Source of the DNA: Cornus controversa
Taxonomy: Eukaryota > Streptophyta > Magnoliopsida > Cornales > Cornaceae
Direction: 5' to 3'
NCBI GenBank assembly: GCA_026545225.1
Contig: CM048852.1
Coordinates: 58,039,146 to 58,103,145, forward strand
Length of the DNA stretch: 64,000 nucleotides
Part shown: positions 22,112 through 32,394 of the stretch, one piece after another
Numbering within the stretch: position 1 is the stretch's first letter
Layout of the letters: each line of letters opens with the position of its first letter
Program-made: the position numbers and the translations under genes
The notes under the pieces: generated by a model
Database searches by the model: none
What the model saw: only the letters and a program-made list of their open reading frames with translations
Told to the model about the DNA's origin: nothing

Positions 22112-23597
22112 CGAGGACAAAAAAATAATTTATATATATAAATATATGTATGCAATATGAATGAGAGACACATTTGCCTTTTCGAAAAAAAAATGAGAGA
22201 TATAAGTAGAATAAATGGTGATGGGATGAGAGAGAGAAAGAGAGTTATATTATATATATATATATGAGTCGAAGACAAAATAAAAGAATGATGGGAGGAG
22301 AGAGAGAGCTATATTAAAGAAATAAATGTTGGTATGGAAAAAAGAATAAAAGAAAAAAGAAAAAAGAAGCAAGAGAGGAATAAATAAAAAAAACTCAAAT
22401 ACACTATCTGTTGATTATTGTAGACAGAAGAAAGTGAGGCGGGGACAAAGACAAATGTTGCTCTTCTTTTTCTTCTTCTTCTTCTCTAGATTCATTCGTG
22501 CTATGTATGTATGTTTTTTAATCTATTTTTTCTGTTTTAATAAATTTAAGTGATTTCTGTTATGCTTTTTTAATCTATTTTTTTCTGTTTTAATTAATTT
22601 AAGTGATTTGTGTTGTGTTTTTTTTATTATCTATTTTATTTAAAATAAATGAACCTTATTGATGTTCGGTAATTTTTCTATTTATTTTTTTTGCAGCCCA
22701 AAATTCCAATGAAAGAGAGATTGATAGCTTAAAGTTTGAAGATAGCTTCGATTATCTACTTATGAGATTAGTTATTTTTCTTATGTCTAATGGAAAATTT
22801 GAATTTAGGCGTGAAAAAAGAAAAAAAAAAAAAAGAGAAAGAAAAATTGATTCAATCTCAAAAATGAGCTCTTCCTAAATTTTTTAAAAACAATGCACAA
22901 ACAAAATGTGTCAGATTGTATCATTTTAATGAAACACCTGCAATAATTTTTTTGCGCTTATGAAATTATATCTAAAAAGGGCCCTTATTTAGAAAATTGC
23001 TTTGGACCCCTTTTCATTTTAGGATTCTCAGCCCGGCCCGGCCCGGCCCGGCCCCGCTTAAGCATTAACACTTTTAGATATAATTTGAAGTATTTGTAAT
23101 ATTCTTCCTCTAATTGCTTCCCTGTTATCAACCCACTAAAGATAATACTTATTTTGGTGGGATATTCAAGCACTAACTCTTTTAGATATAAATAGAACTG
23201 TTTACAGTATTTTATACATATTGTTTATATCTGCTGCACGAGTCCTCTAACTGTTATCCTTGATATCAACCTACTAAAAGCAATTCTACTTGGTTCTTAC
23301 CATCAGTGATTAGGAAAGGAAATGATGATAGTGATGATGATGATAAATGCAATGTTTTCAAGATGCTACTGTGATCAAATTGATTATATGAACCAAATGA
23401 ATGCACATTGGGTTTCAACTACTGCTGCATATGATTCAAATTATATACATATATATATATATTTAAAAGTGCACAAAGAACCGAAATTGAACCGAATTAA
23501 ATTAAACTCAATGTTATCGGTTTTAAAATTAAAGAACCATTGTGATCGATTCCGGTTCTCTTCAAAATTGTAAGGAATTGAATCATGTGCACCCCTA
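21560..23597. mobile_element. Outer hAT-like element hosting a nested hAT
   Basis: Left end TAAGGGTACACAAAGAAC; right end in reverse complement TTAGGGGTGCACATGATT. Subterminal regions carry repeated GAACCGAAA/GGTTCGGTT-like words at both ends (21580-21720 and 23475-23570). It contains a complete younger insertion at 21903-23056; without it the element is about 0.88 kb. Part of the right half is itself an approximate tandem repeat (cactaactcttttagatataa at 23172 versus cattaacacttttagatataa at 23063). No clean target duplication is left. Confidence 0.5.
21903..23056. mobile_element. hAT element with perfect 8-bp target duplication
   Basis: The target duplication CTTAAGCA is present at 21895-21902 and 23057-23064 without mismatch. 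The left terminus is CAGCGTTGGCCCTGGGCATA, and the right terminus in reverse complement is CGGGGCCGGGCCGGGCCGG; both fit the CAGxGxxGGxCC pattern of plant hAT elements. The right end is a GGCCC tandem repeat. The 1154-bp interior is AT-rich, with (TA)n runs at 22072-22100 and 22240-22265 and a (TCT)n run near 22465. No transposase frame, so it must be mobilised in trans. Confidence 0.75.
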
Positions 23598-25175
23598 AGC
23601 ATGACTATTTTGGACAAATGCTTTTTGGAGTATATTTATGGGAAAAAAAATTGTAAGCTATTTTCTAGTTTTTCTAAGCTATATTTTGATTTGTTAAAAG
23701 ATTTTGTATGAATGACATTTTCAATCAATCAAAGGCCAAAAAAATGTTTAGCTAAAAATATTTTGCATCTTTGAGTACTAAAAGAAGAGAAACTATTTGT
23801 ACTGTAATGTTTCTTTAAATCCGCAAACCTGTTATGGCCTTTGTCTTCTGCAAGTATTTTTTATGATTGTCTCCCAGTAATATCTTCTCTTTTAAGTGGG
23901 CATGTGAGAGTTTCTTGCCACCAAAAAGAAAAAGAAAAAGGGTGGTCAGAATACCTAAGAAGGAAAAGAAAAGGGTGATTTGTATTATTGCATCATCATA
24001 GAGGGTCCCCAGCCTAGCTTGTTAGTATTATGAATTATAACACAACCTTGCCTTCTCTTGTATGGACAGCCCAACCAAAGTTGAAGCGTTACATGATAAT
24101 GATCAAAGATATGAATCTCTATCTTTTTAATGAAATGAAAGAGCTAACAATCCCCACCTCACTTGTTTTTGGTTTGTCTGTAACTTGGGTCATGTTCTCG
24201 ATCCCTCCCTCTATTATTAATTTGGTGACTACTGATTGAATTCAAGTGCTGCTTAAATTAGGCATGCATGCATATGCATGAGTAGGAACAAAGTAGATTA
24301 CTAGATGGTGAAGTAGGGAGGGTCCATTTCATTTGACATTTAGGAAGATTGGTATCACACATACAAGACTTAATTTGTGGCTGTCATCATTCCACCATTT
24401 TTATTGGATGTTGGGCATGTGGTGTGGGGGCATCAATCACCTATAGTTGGGGTTCCGACTTGCTGGACTTTGTCGCCAGAAGAGATCACCATGATTAGTA
24501 CCACCCATCCCATGGCAGCTCCAAACAAATTTAGGTCTAAGACAACGATTTTAAAGGATTTTTTTTTCTTTAAATATTTAATATAATAATATAAATGATA
24601 CTAATTATATCTGTATCATAGAATTTTTTTACCAACGTACCAACTCATAAAATTACTTCAGTAACTTAGTGCACTTGTGCAAGTTGAGCAAACAACAAGG
24701 GGATCCGATGGAGTGATGGCACATGTAACTGATGTGTACACACTTTCTTTTTTTGGGATGTGATAGCACAAAACAGTGCGTGTTGCATAAGAGAAGGAAA
24801 AAAAAGAAGGACCAATGAAGTGACTCATGCCATTGACTACCATGGATTAGACTGATAAACCACCACTGTACTACTTTTTTTTATTATCAAGAGAAAACCG
24901 TAAAAAAGACGAGGAAAAAAAAACAGTAATAAGCAAACATTGAAGAATGATGTTCTTTTAGAGGTAATAAGCAAACTTTTTAGTTAATTAGTGGTAAAAG
25001 CTTAAATTAACAAATATGAAATAATGTGAGAGATTAGGTCTTCTTCAACCTTTTTAAATTTTCCATCATTTCTTGTGGATGACTTAATAATTCTTTTCAA
25101 TTGGGCTCTATCTCTTTCCTTTTCTTTTTAGATGCATTTATATTTCATTGAGTTATAGATGGTCAGGTTTTTTTA
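23598..25175. other. Intergenic DNA
   Basis: No gene recognised. The part 24000-24600 is less AT-rich than its surroundings and contains a palindromic GCATGCATGCATATGCATG at 24262-24280. It could be a conserved non-coding or unrecognised transcribed stretch, but no open frame reads like a known protein. Confidence 0.35.
24262..24280. promoter_or_regulatory. Cluster of CATGCA (RY-type) words
   Basis: The overlapping run GCATGCATGCATATGCATG contains several CATGCA/TGCATG words on both strands, the RY motif bound by plant B3-domain seed regulators. No gene lies close enough to assign a role, so this is a sequence match only. Confidence 0.25.
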
Positions 25176-25670
25176 GGGTAAACTTTACTGACACCTTATG
25201 ACGTATCATGCAACTATAATTTCATGCAATTTTGTCACCAACACCCTCTGTCCACTTTTTTATTTTAAAAATGTATGAAATGTCTAAATTACCCCTTATT
25301 ATTGAATTAGTTTTTAATATAAAAATATAAGAATTGTAAAAGGACCAAAAAATTCATGATTATTACCCAACCCATTTTAACTCATGACCTCATCAACACC
25401 ACCACCACCATAATCCCAACCCACATCGGCAGTGCCACCACAACCACAGTCGACACCACCACCACAATCCCAACCCACACCGATGGTGCCACAATTCACT
25501 TGCAGACCCAATGGCAAACCCAGTTGATTTCAATGATTATTTAACTCAATGGCAAAACTCTTGTTCCAGTTTTGTTCAAACCCTAGAAAAATTTCTCTCT
25601 TTAGAATCCAATATCGAATCTCTTTCTCTCTCTAAAAGGATTGTCAAGATTTCTGCAAACTCAATCATTT

Positions 25671-25840
25671 ATGGCCATCGACTCAGCCACGACGATGACA
25701 TCACTTGCTTTTGGGTTTCGGTTCCACCCAACCGATGAAGAACTCGTTCAGTGCTACCTCAAGCTCAAGATCTGCGACAAATCTTTCCAATTCGACGCCA
25801 TCTCTGAAATCGACATTTACAAATGTGAGCCTTGGGACCT
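25671..25840 (+). pseudogene. NAC-domain gene fragment captured in a transposon
   Basis: From the ATG at 25671 the frame reads [70 protein letters not shown] is NAC subdomain A and [12 protein letters not shown] subdomain B, the DNA-binding and dimerising start of NAC transcription factors. Similarity stops after CEPWDL, close to where NAC genes have their first intron; the frame then runs through unrelated sequence to a stop at about 25928. Subdomains C-E and the activation region are absent. No exon-like donor follows. The fragment keeps an intact frame, so capture is probably not ancient; a truncated peptide could be made but function is unknown. Confidence 0.8.
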
Positions 25841-26207
25841 TTTTTTCTCTTTTTACAACTGTAAACAGAGACAACAAACTGGGATTGAAAAATCTCTTGG
25901 CGACGACAAGAGAAAACTTCGGCAATAGGTTTCGCAGTGATGGGATTGGGTTTTCGATTCGATTTTGGAGTGTTGACAAACAGATGGGTTTCGCAGTGAT
26001 GGGATTAAGTTTTGACTGGTTGTTTTGGATGGTGGATTTGGGTTTTGTTTGGATAGTGAATGGATTAGGGGTTTTAATTGATCTGAAAAATATTGTGGTG
26101 GCTGTGGTTACTGCTGGTGGTGGTGGTTAGAGGAAAAGAAGAGATTTTCATGGGTGGTGGTTGTGGTTAATTGGTGGTGGCAGTGGTGCTTGGTAGCTGT
26201 GGTTTCC

Positions 26208-26218
26208 TCCCCCCCCCC

Positions 26219-26271
<53 letters not shown>
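26208..26271. repeat. Compound microsatellite C(n)-(CT)n-(AT)n
   Basis: About twelve Cs, then about ten CT units, then about sixteen AT units in direct succession, inside the Mutator-like element. Length is likely to vary between individuals and assemblies. Confidence 0.9.
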
Positions 26272-26273
<2 letters not shown>

Positions 26274-26929
26274 GTAATAACAGTAAAGTGGGTACATAAT
26301 AATAAAGCATAGTTTGGAGCATTTTGGTCTATTAGGCAGGGTTAAATGGGTAATTTTAATATTAAAAAAGGTTAGGTCAAAAGTCAAAGGGCAGTAAGGT
26401 CATTTTACAGTGAAAAAGTGCTCTGATATAGTGTACTTTTGGCAGGAGGGTGTATATGTGATATACGACATAAACTATAAAGAATGTTAGTGACAAAATT
26501 GCACAAAATTGTAGTCACGTAACAATACCTCAAACCTTAGGGGGTGTCAATGAAATTTACCCTTTTTTTATTATATTCATGATATAGATATAAATTTGAT
26601 CAAATTAATTTAGGGGTTGAAAAAGAATAACGAAAATAGGCAAGTGGGCGCAATAAGAGATGAGGGAGAGTTCTTCAATAAGAGAGAGAATTTGATTTGA
26701 GTTTCTTTATTTGTTTAAAGACATTGAAGTTATTTTCGTAATTTCATATAGCGGGCATTTTGGTCATCTTGTATTTTGGGTGGGCTGGGACATTTTGATA
26801 AATTGTGTGGTGAAAGATAATTGGATAAAAAGTTATAGAAGGACATTTTGGATCAAGGAAAAGTCTAAATAGTGATTGTTGTTGATTTTGTATTTACTTT
26901 GAAAAAGTTGTTGGGCAATTAGTTTTTTA

Positions 26930-27757
26930 GATAAATATCACTCACATCTCCTGATGCATTGACACGCGACTACAACTTTGTAAATTTTTGTTATCAACAC
27001 CCTCTATGTTTGTGCCGTATATGACATACACTCCCTCCTGCCAAAAGTATAATGTGTCAAAACACTTTTTGACAATAAAATAACCATGTTGCCATTTGAC
27101 TTCTAACCAAACCCATTTGAATACTAAATTTACCCATTTATATATACTATAATATATGTAATCTATATATAATTTTTTATATTCATAAATAATAATGTTA
27201 ACATAAAATAAAAAAGTAATTAAATTTTTCTTTCTTTTTCTCTCTATATATATATATATATAATTATTTATTTCCATAATTAATAATGTTAACATAAAAT
27301 AAAAAAGTAATTAAATTTCTCTTTCTTTTTTCTCTATATATCTATATATATACGGTATTCTATAATATATATATATATATATATATATAATTATTTATTT
27401 CCATAATTAATAATGTTAACATAAAATAAAAAAGTAATTAAATTTTTCTTTCTTTTTCTCTTTCTGTCTATATATATATACAATATACTATAATATATAT
27501 ATATAATTATTTATTTACATAATTAATAATTTTAACATAAAAAAAAAATTATATGTCAATGCATATTATCATGAAGGGTATTGTGGTCATTTTTCTATTC
27601 TGATATTTTTATATTAAAATACATTTAAATAATAGGGGCAATCAAGACATTTTACATATTAAAAAAGTGAAAAAATCGACAGAGGTGTTAGTGACGAAAA
27701 TTCACAAAATTATGGTCGCGTGTCAATACATCAAATCTCAGGGGTGTCAGTAATAGG
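26930..27757. mobile_element. Second Mutator-like element related to the NAC-carrying one
   Basis: Inverted ends share TTGACACGCGACYAYAA and TTTGTxAAxAACACC. The left arm continues with CTCCCTCCTGCCAAAAGTA, which also occurs in the right arm of the element at 25176-26562 (in reverse complement, CACCCTCCTGCCAAAAGTA), so the two share roughly 200 bp of terminal sequence. This copy has no gene fragment; its middle is a tandem repeat (27190-27545). The right boundary merges with a hAT-like element starting at about 27754. Confidence 0.6.
27190..27545. repeat. Tandem repeat with TA-microsatellite spacers, four copies
   Basis: Four copies of a core reading AATAATGTTAACATAAAATA then AAAAAGTAATTAAATTT begin near 27190, 27281, 27409 and 27524; the last is cut short. 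They are separated by TTTCTCT-rich and (TA)n spacers of different length, so the spacing is about 91, 128 and 115 bp. The core contains GTTAAC. Confidence 0.8.
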
Positions 27758-28399
27758 ACCACAACTTGGGCGGGTTGAGCGAGTTAGAGGTACAACTCGG
27801 ATTTAACCCTACATATGAAATGTTCAATCCTAACCCAACCCTAACCCTACTTCCAATCCTAACTACTTAACCCTAGCCCAACTCATCCTTAAATTCTTAA
27901 ACTCAGATTTGCAACTCGGGTTAAGATTTCGGATTAGAAATTCGAGTTATCTGTATCACCAATCTCCATGTTGAAAATTTAAAATGATCTTTAATAAATT
28001 TCACATTAAATTACTCCTAAACACAAAAAAAAATAAGAACTTAATGCAAATTTCTAAAAAATTACAAACAATTTTTTAGGAAATTAATTATCCAAAGTGT
28101 TAACATACAATAAATTAAGATTTAAATAAAGGAAGTTGATAAGAAAAAAATTATCTTAATTTGAATATTATATATAATTTATTTAAAATAAAAAATATAC
28201 ATAAAAATAATATTATAATTCGGGTTCGAGTTGGGCTCGGGTTTTTGGCACCTCAACTCAAGCTCAACTCTAATTAAGTTCGAGTTGAGGTTTTTCAATC
28301 CAAGTTCAATCCTAATTGTAAAAATAGTTGCACAAATCCCTAAAAAATCGGATTGGGCTCTGGTTGGGTTCTGGTTGCTCAATCCAAGTTGCACCCCTA
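27754..28399. mobile_element. hAT-like repeat of the CAACTTGG / CACCCCTA family
   Basis: The left end TAGGACCACAACTTGGGC corresponds to the right end in reverse complement, TTAGGGGTGCAACTTGGATT. The interior is full of CTAACCC/GGGTTGGG and GTTCGAGTTGGG words. The right 180 bp match the fragment at 58640-58823. No coding capacity. No clear target duplication. Confidence 0.5.
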
Positions 28400-28471
28400 A
28401 TATTTACCTTAGTTTTTTTTAAAGCGGAGATTACCAATAATTAACTAGTTACTTTTTAAATTTTTCTAAAA

Positions 28472-28926
28472 ATATATATATATAAGACAATACATACCTG
28501 CTCACAAGTGATATGTACTCTCTTGTCACCACATATGTGACAAAATTTTATATCAAACACATCAGCTTTAGTTAATCTTTAGTTGTCAATAAAAACAACT
28601 AAATAAATAAAGAGGAATAAAGGTGAATTAAAAAATTAGACAACGTTGAGAGAGTACCTCCTTACTCTTAGAAGGTAAGTACCATACAAGCACCTACTCA
28701 CCGGTGATAAGTAAAAATCTTTTTCTCATTATTGATGTGGTAAAATGATAAAATGACACGTGTCTATTTTAAATTAAAAAATAATGTAAATAAAAAGGTT
28801 TTAATTTTTTCTCTCTTACATTTTAAATTCAAAATTGACACATATTATTTTATTATTGTGCCACATCGATGGTGAGAGAGAGATTCCTGCTCCACGAGCA
28901 GGCAAGCATTATCCCTATATATATAT
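28472..28926. mobile_element. MITE with (TA)n-bordered inverted ends
   Basis: The left end ATAAGACAATACATACCTGC TC and the right end in reverse complement ATAGGGATAATGCTTGCCTG CTC are similar for about 25 bases after a common (TA)n border. The inner parts hold further short mirrored segments (tgacaaaatt, acacgtgtctattttaaat versus attttaaattcaaaattgacaca). About 455 bp, non-coding. Insertion into TA repeats hides any target duplication. Confidence 0.5.
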
Positions 28927-29469
28927 TTATGATATTTGCATTTTATTTTATTTTTACGGTTGCAATTGATTTAATATTTTTTAGTAAAGAAAGTGACAAT
29001 TTTCACAAAAAGTTGAGTGAAACAAAGATGTGAAAATAGAGTGCCAATTTTATTTCTCTAATTAAAATTCAAACTATCAGATATCACATACACAGAGAAA
29101 GAGAGAAGGGTGTTCTGTAATTCGTATCTCTCTCAACAGGCTCTCCACTCCAGGCGAGGTAATTACAATACAATCTGAACCTGACAAACAAGCTGTTGAT
29201 TCCGGAAAGTTTAACTAAAAAAATAGAGATAGAGAAAGACAGATTCATGTTGATATAGAAAATATTTTGTTTCATTATTATATAATAAAATATTGTTTTT
29301 ACATATAGAATATTGGATGCAATATTTTGTTGAAGTAGAATATATATTTTGAAATTTGAAATTTATATTGTTGATGAAAAAGTTTAATAGAGATAGAAAA
29401 CGAGGGAAATAATTTTGGAAAGAAGAGGGTTTGAATATTCACATCCACAAAGGAAAAGGAAAGCCTAAA

Positions 29470-29590
29470 GCAACACATTCAAATTTTACCAAAGGGTCAA
29501 TGCCCCAGCCGTACAAGGTCTCCCTCCTGCAAACAGGAGGTTGGATGTTTGAGTCTCAATGAAAGCATTGTGTGCCTGTGTTACTATCTT
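29470..29590 (+). repeat. Possible SINE-like fragment
   Basis: GGTTGGATGTTTGAGTCTC resembles the B-box half of a tRNA-derived SINE, after a short hairpin CCTCCTGCAAACAGGAGG (29523-29540). The A-box is not clear, so this is a weak call. Confidence 0.25.
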
Positions 29591-30125
29591 ACCTTATCGG
29601 AAAAAGTTAAAAAAACACATTCAAAAATTTCAAAGATAAAGAATGTATAGCTTAATAGGAATATGAATGAAAAGTATGTCACCTTAGCAATAACATGTAT
29701 AATTAACGATGGTACCATATCACATGACTGATGTGATATGACAATCCAATGGATGCAAGTCACGTTGTAAAAAAAAAACATGACCCACTTTTATGTTGTA
29801 GCTATATGACGTGTATCATCGTTACAACTAATAATTTCTCCAACAATAGGTTCGACGAGGCCATTGCAGTCAGCGTTACAATGGGCTGCTCTTTGGGCAC
29901 CAAGAGACAATATTTGGGCCTCGTGTAGAGAGAGTGGAGACACCAACCCTCAAGCATACGTAGATTATTGGAGATCCACAATGTACTTGGCTTGATGTAA
30001 ATGAAGACTATTAGACGAACATGTTTGCTTCAATTCCAAGGAAAAAAATCACTAACGAGTGTCCAAGTAAAGGCAGTAAGTGAAGACTAATCATTAAAAA
30101 AAGTAAAAATTGTCCAACTACAGAC

Positions 30126-30320
30126 CGACCATTCACAAGAGTCACGCCACATTGTGGTGGTGGGACGCACCACTCAACATTTAAACCAAGTTGGAGGGGC
30201 GTGGCATAGTCCACTGGTGGGCTTGTGCCGACCATTCACAACAGTCACACCACATTATGGCGGTGGGACGCACCGCTCAACATTTAAGCCAAAACAGGAG
30301 GGGCTTGGCCTTGTGGATGC
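30126..30320. repeat. 103-bp direct tandem duplication with hairpins
   Basis: The two units start CGACCATTCACAA at 30126 and 30229 and run through GGGACGCACC..CTCAACATTTAA to GGAGGGG. About ten substitutions separate them. Each unit contains a self-complementary GTGGTGGGACGCACCAC-type hairpin (GCGGTGGGACGCACCGC in the second): the two strands of the stem have changed together, a compensatory substitution. Confidence 0.75.
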
Positions 30321-30465
30321 ATACTTTGATATCAAATTATGTTGTAATATTAAGCTCATTCCCGGGGCAAGAGTACAATTAAATGGATTAACTGTTTTTG
30401 TGGGAAAAAGTCAATTGCCTCGTATTCAATTCATTTGAAAGGTTGTTAAATCTATGCTTTCTAAA

Positions 30466-30468
<3 letters not shown>

Positions 30469-30499
<31 letters not shown>
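30469..30499. repeat. (TA)n microsatellite
   Basis: About 15 TA units without interruption. Confidence 0.9.
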
Positions 30500-30501
<2 letters not shown>

Positions 30502-31145
30502 CCTGTCATAAAGTCATATGACATTATGAAGTCTAGGATAACCTTTGCAACCTATTTCCTAACTCCTTCATAAAATTTTCTTACATGATCATTAAACTTA
30601 GGATTGTGTATCCTCTTATGGATGATGTCAGCCAAGACAAAGGCAATTTAAGATAATACATTAATACCCAATCTATATTTTAGAAATTTTTTAAGGCTCG
30701 ATTTGGTCAGATAGAATCAAGTAAAAACTAAAAGAAAAGTGAAATGAATGAAAATAAAAATAATTTTCTAGCATGTGTTCGGTTAGCATGAATTTTTTTT
30801 TAAAAAGTTGTAGGAAAATATTATTTTATAATTTGGATAGTATGAAAGTTACTAGAATTTATTTGTACTTGCCTAAATTGCCCTTATTATATTATATGAA
30901 ATAGTAGAATAAAGATTATTATTATATTATATGAATACCGTTTCATAATATAAAACTAACTAGAAACCTTTTAGGAATTTAGGTTTAGGTCAAATTTTAA
31001 AACTTTGAGTTTCTAATGCATCTTGTTAAGAATTGATGCATTATCCAAGAAAATTTAAGAGGGAAATTTTTTTATTCCATATAAGTACTAGTAAATTCGA
31101 AAAATATGTATATCAAAAATTGAGGTGGAGATGTTGTACCCCAAC

Positions 31146-31554
31146 CTAGGAAGCATGGATATGAATACGTGACACGGTTACAACAAGAGATGACAATATA
31201 AAAATAACAAATTATATTTTTATATATACAAAAAAATAGATTTATTTACATTTCTTTATAAAATATTATAATTAACGAACAAACCAAGAGTAAAGAATCA
31301 TATTGCATAATTTACATGGATAAATTGTGTATTAAATTTAAACTTTTTTTAACAATTATATTATGATATTATTGTTAGAAATATGTTCTGAAGTATTCAA
31401 GAAATATCGGATACATGGTTGAAGTATCTAAGATGTATCAGATACATGTTAGAAATAAAAAATATATATATTTTAAAATTATGGATACGTTTGGAAAGTA
31501 TCGGACACTTGTTCGCAAATATCCAATAAGTATCGGTATCTCCGTGCTTCCTAG
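31146..31554. mobile_element. hAT-like MITE, copy 2 of the CTAGGAAGCACGG family
   Basis: The left end CTAGGAAGCATGGATATG and the right end in reverse complement CTAGGAAGCACGGAGATACC match for 13 of the first 14 bases. Flanks ACCCCAAC (31138-31145) and ACCCAACT (31555-31562) resemble each other apart from one indel. At 409 bp it is the shortest of three copies, with an AT-rich interior and a GGACAC-like word near each end. Confidence 0.65.
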
Positions 31555-31845
31555 ACCCAACTAATATTCGTATACTTGCTGAGCAAATGCAACCATCAAT
31601 AAAATTAATTACATTCCTTCTATGCAAATTACTTTAGTGTGTTTTGGAGTGTTATCACCATCTAAACCATTTGACCAAAACCATGAAACAATCTTCTTTC
31701 TTTTCAAATTTCTTCACGTTCATTCCTCTTTTGAGATATAATATGGGTGCTAGTGGTGTACCCTCCAACTTCGACTGAGACCTGCTTCAACGATGTTGAT
31801 GCTGAAATCAATGTCCTTTCCACTTTTGACACTGAGAAGAATAAT

Positions 31846-32394
31846 CTAGGAAGTACGGACACGGACACGGACACGGGTACGACACGACATGGACACAACG
31901 ATAAGAAAAATTTTAAAAAAATAGGACACGAACACGGCAGGGATACGGATATAAAATAATAATATAATATATTAATATATATTAATTATTTAATAAAAAA
32001 AACTACATTACAGAAATAATTCAATTCATCATCATGCAATTAAGAACCAAACAAACTTATAAACAAAAATAGACAAATAAATTAAAAAATTAGACTTATT
32101 TAGTCTTCTACGTGTATTTAGCTTATATTTTAATCATAACTTAGTATCATATAATTTATATTCGAAATATTTGAATATACATCACTGCTATGAAGTATTC
32201 AATACGTCTTCAAAAAGTGTTCAAGAAGTGTCCGAGAAGTGTCCAAGGAGTGTTCGAGGAGTGTCCGAGAAATGTCCTAAAAAAAATGTCAGGACACTTC
32301 TACGAAGTGTCCGACACGTGTTCTAGTGTCTGACACGGTATCCGAGTGTCCCATACAGCTACGACACCCTCAGTAAAGTGTTCGTGCTTTGTAG
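31846..32394. mobile_element. hAT-like MITE, copy 3, perfect 8-bp target duplication
   Basis: Left end CTAGGAAGTACGGACACGG, then three GGACAC units in a row; right end in reverse complement CTACAAAGCACGAACAC. Target duplication AGAATAAT is exact at 31838-31845 and 32395-32402. The right third has a run of GTGTCCGAGAAGTGTCC-type repeats (32215-32345). No coding capacity. The exact duplication shows the true ends of this family. Confidence 0.75.

Larger units (their letters stand above)
25176..26562. mobile_element. Mutator-like element carrying a NAC-domain fragment (Pack-MULE-like)
   Basis: The left end starts GGGTAAACTTTACTGACACC; the right end in reverse complement starts GGGTAAATTTCATTGACACC. 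The arms can be aligned for over 70 bp (shared CAATTTTGTCACYAACA). Flanking TTTTTTTA occurs at 25168-25175 and 26563-26570. Within the element is a 5'-terminal fragment of a NAC transcription factor gene (25671-25840), preceded by CAC/ACC-rich and other gene-like DNA. A host gene piece between Mutator-type ends is the definition of a Pack-MULE. A close relative lies just downstream (26930-27757). Confidence 0.7.
28927..31145. other. Repeat-rich intergenic DNA
   Basis: No intact gene. It contains a SINE-like piece (29470-29590), a 103-bp tandem duplication (30126-30320), a (TA)n run (30469-30499) and, at about 30690-30900, a degenerate segment of the gtttggt/ggaaaagaaa MITE type. The rest is AT-rich without visible structure. 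Confidence 0.4.

Noticed and set aside
22436-22460. miR156-like GACAGAAGAAAGTGAGG
   Set aside because: It differs from miR156 at several positions, no foldback partner was seen, and it lies inside a hAT element.
27836-27900. Telomere-like CCCTAA words
   Set aside because: Only a few scattered CCTAACCC units inside a hAT-like repeat whose interior is built of GGGTTGGG/CTAACCC words; there is no continuous telomeric array.
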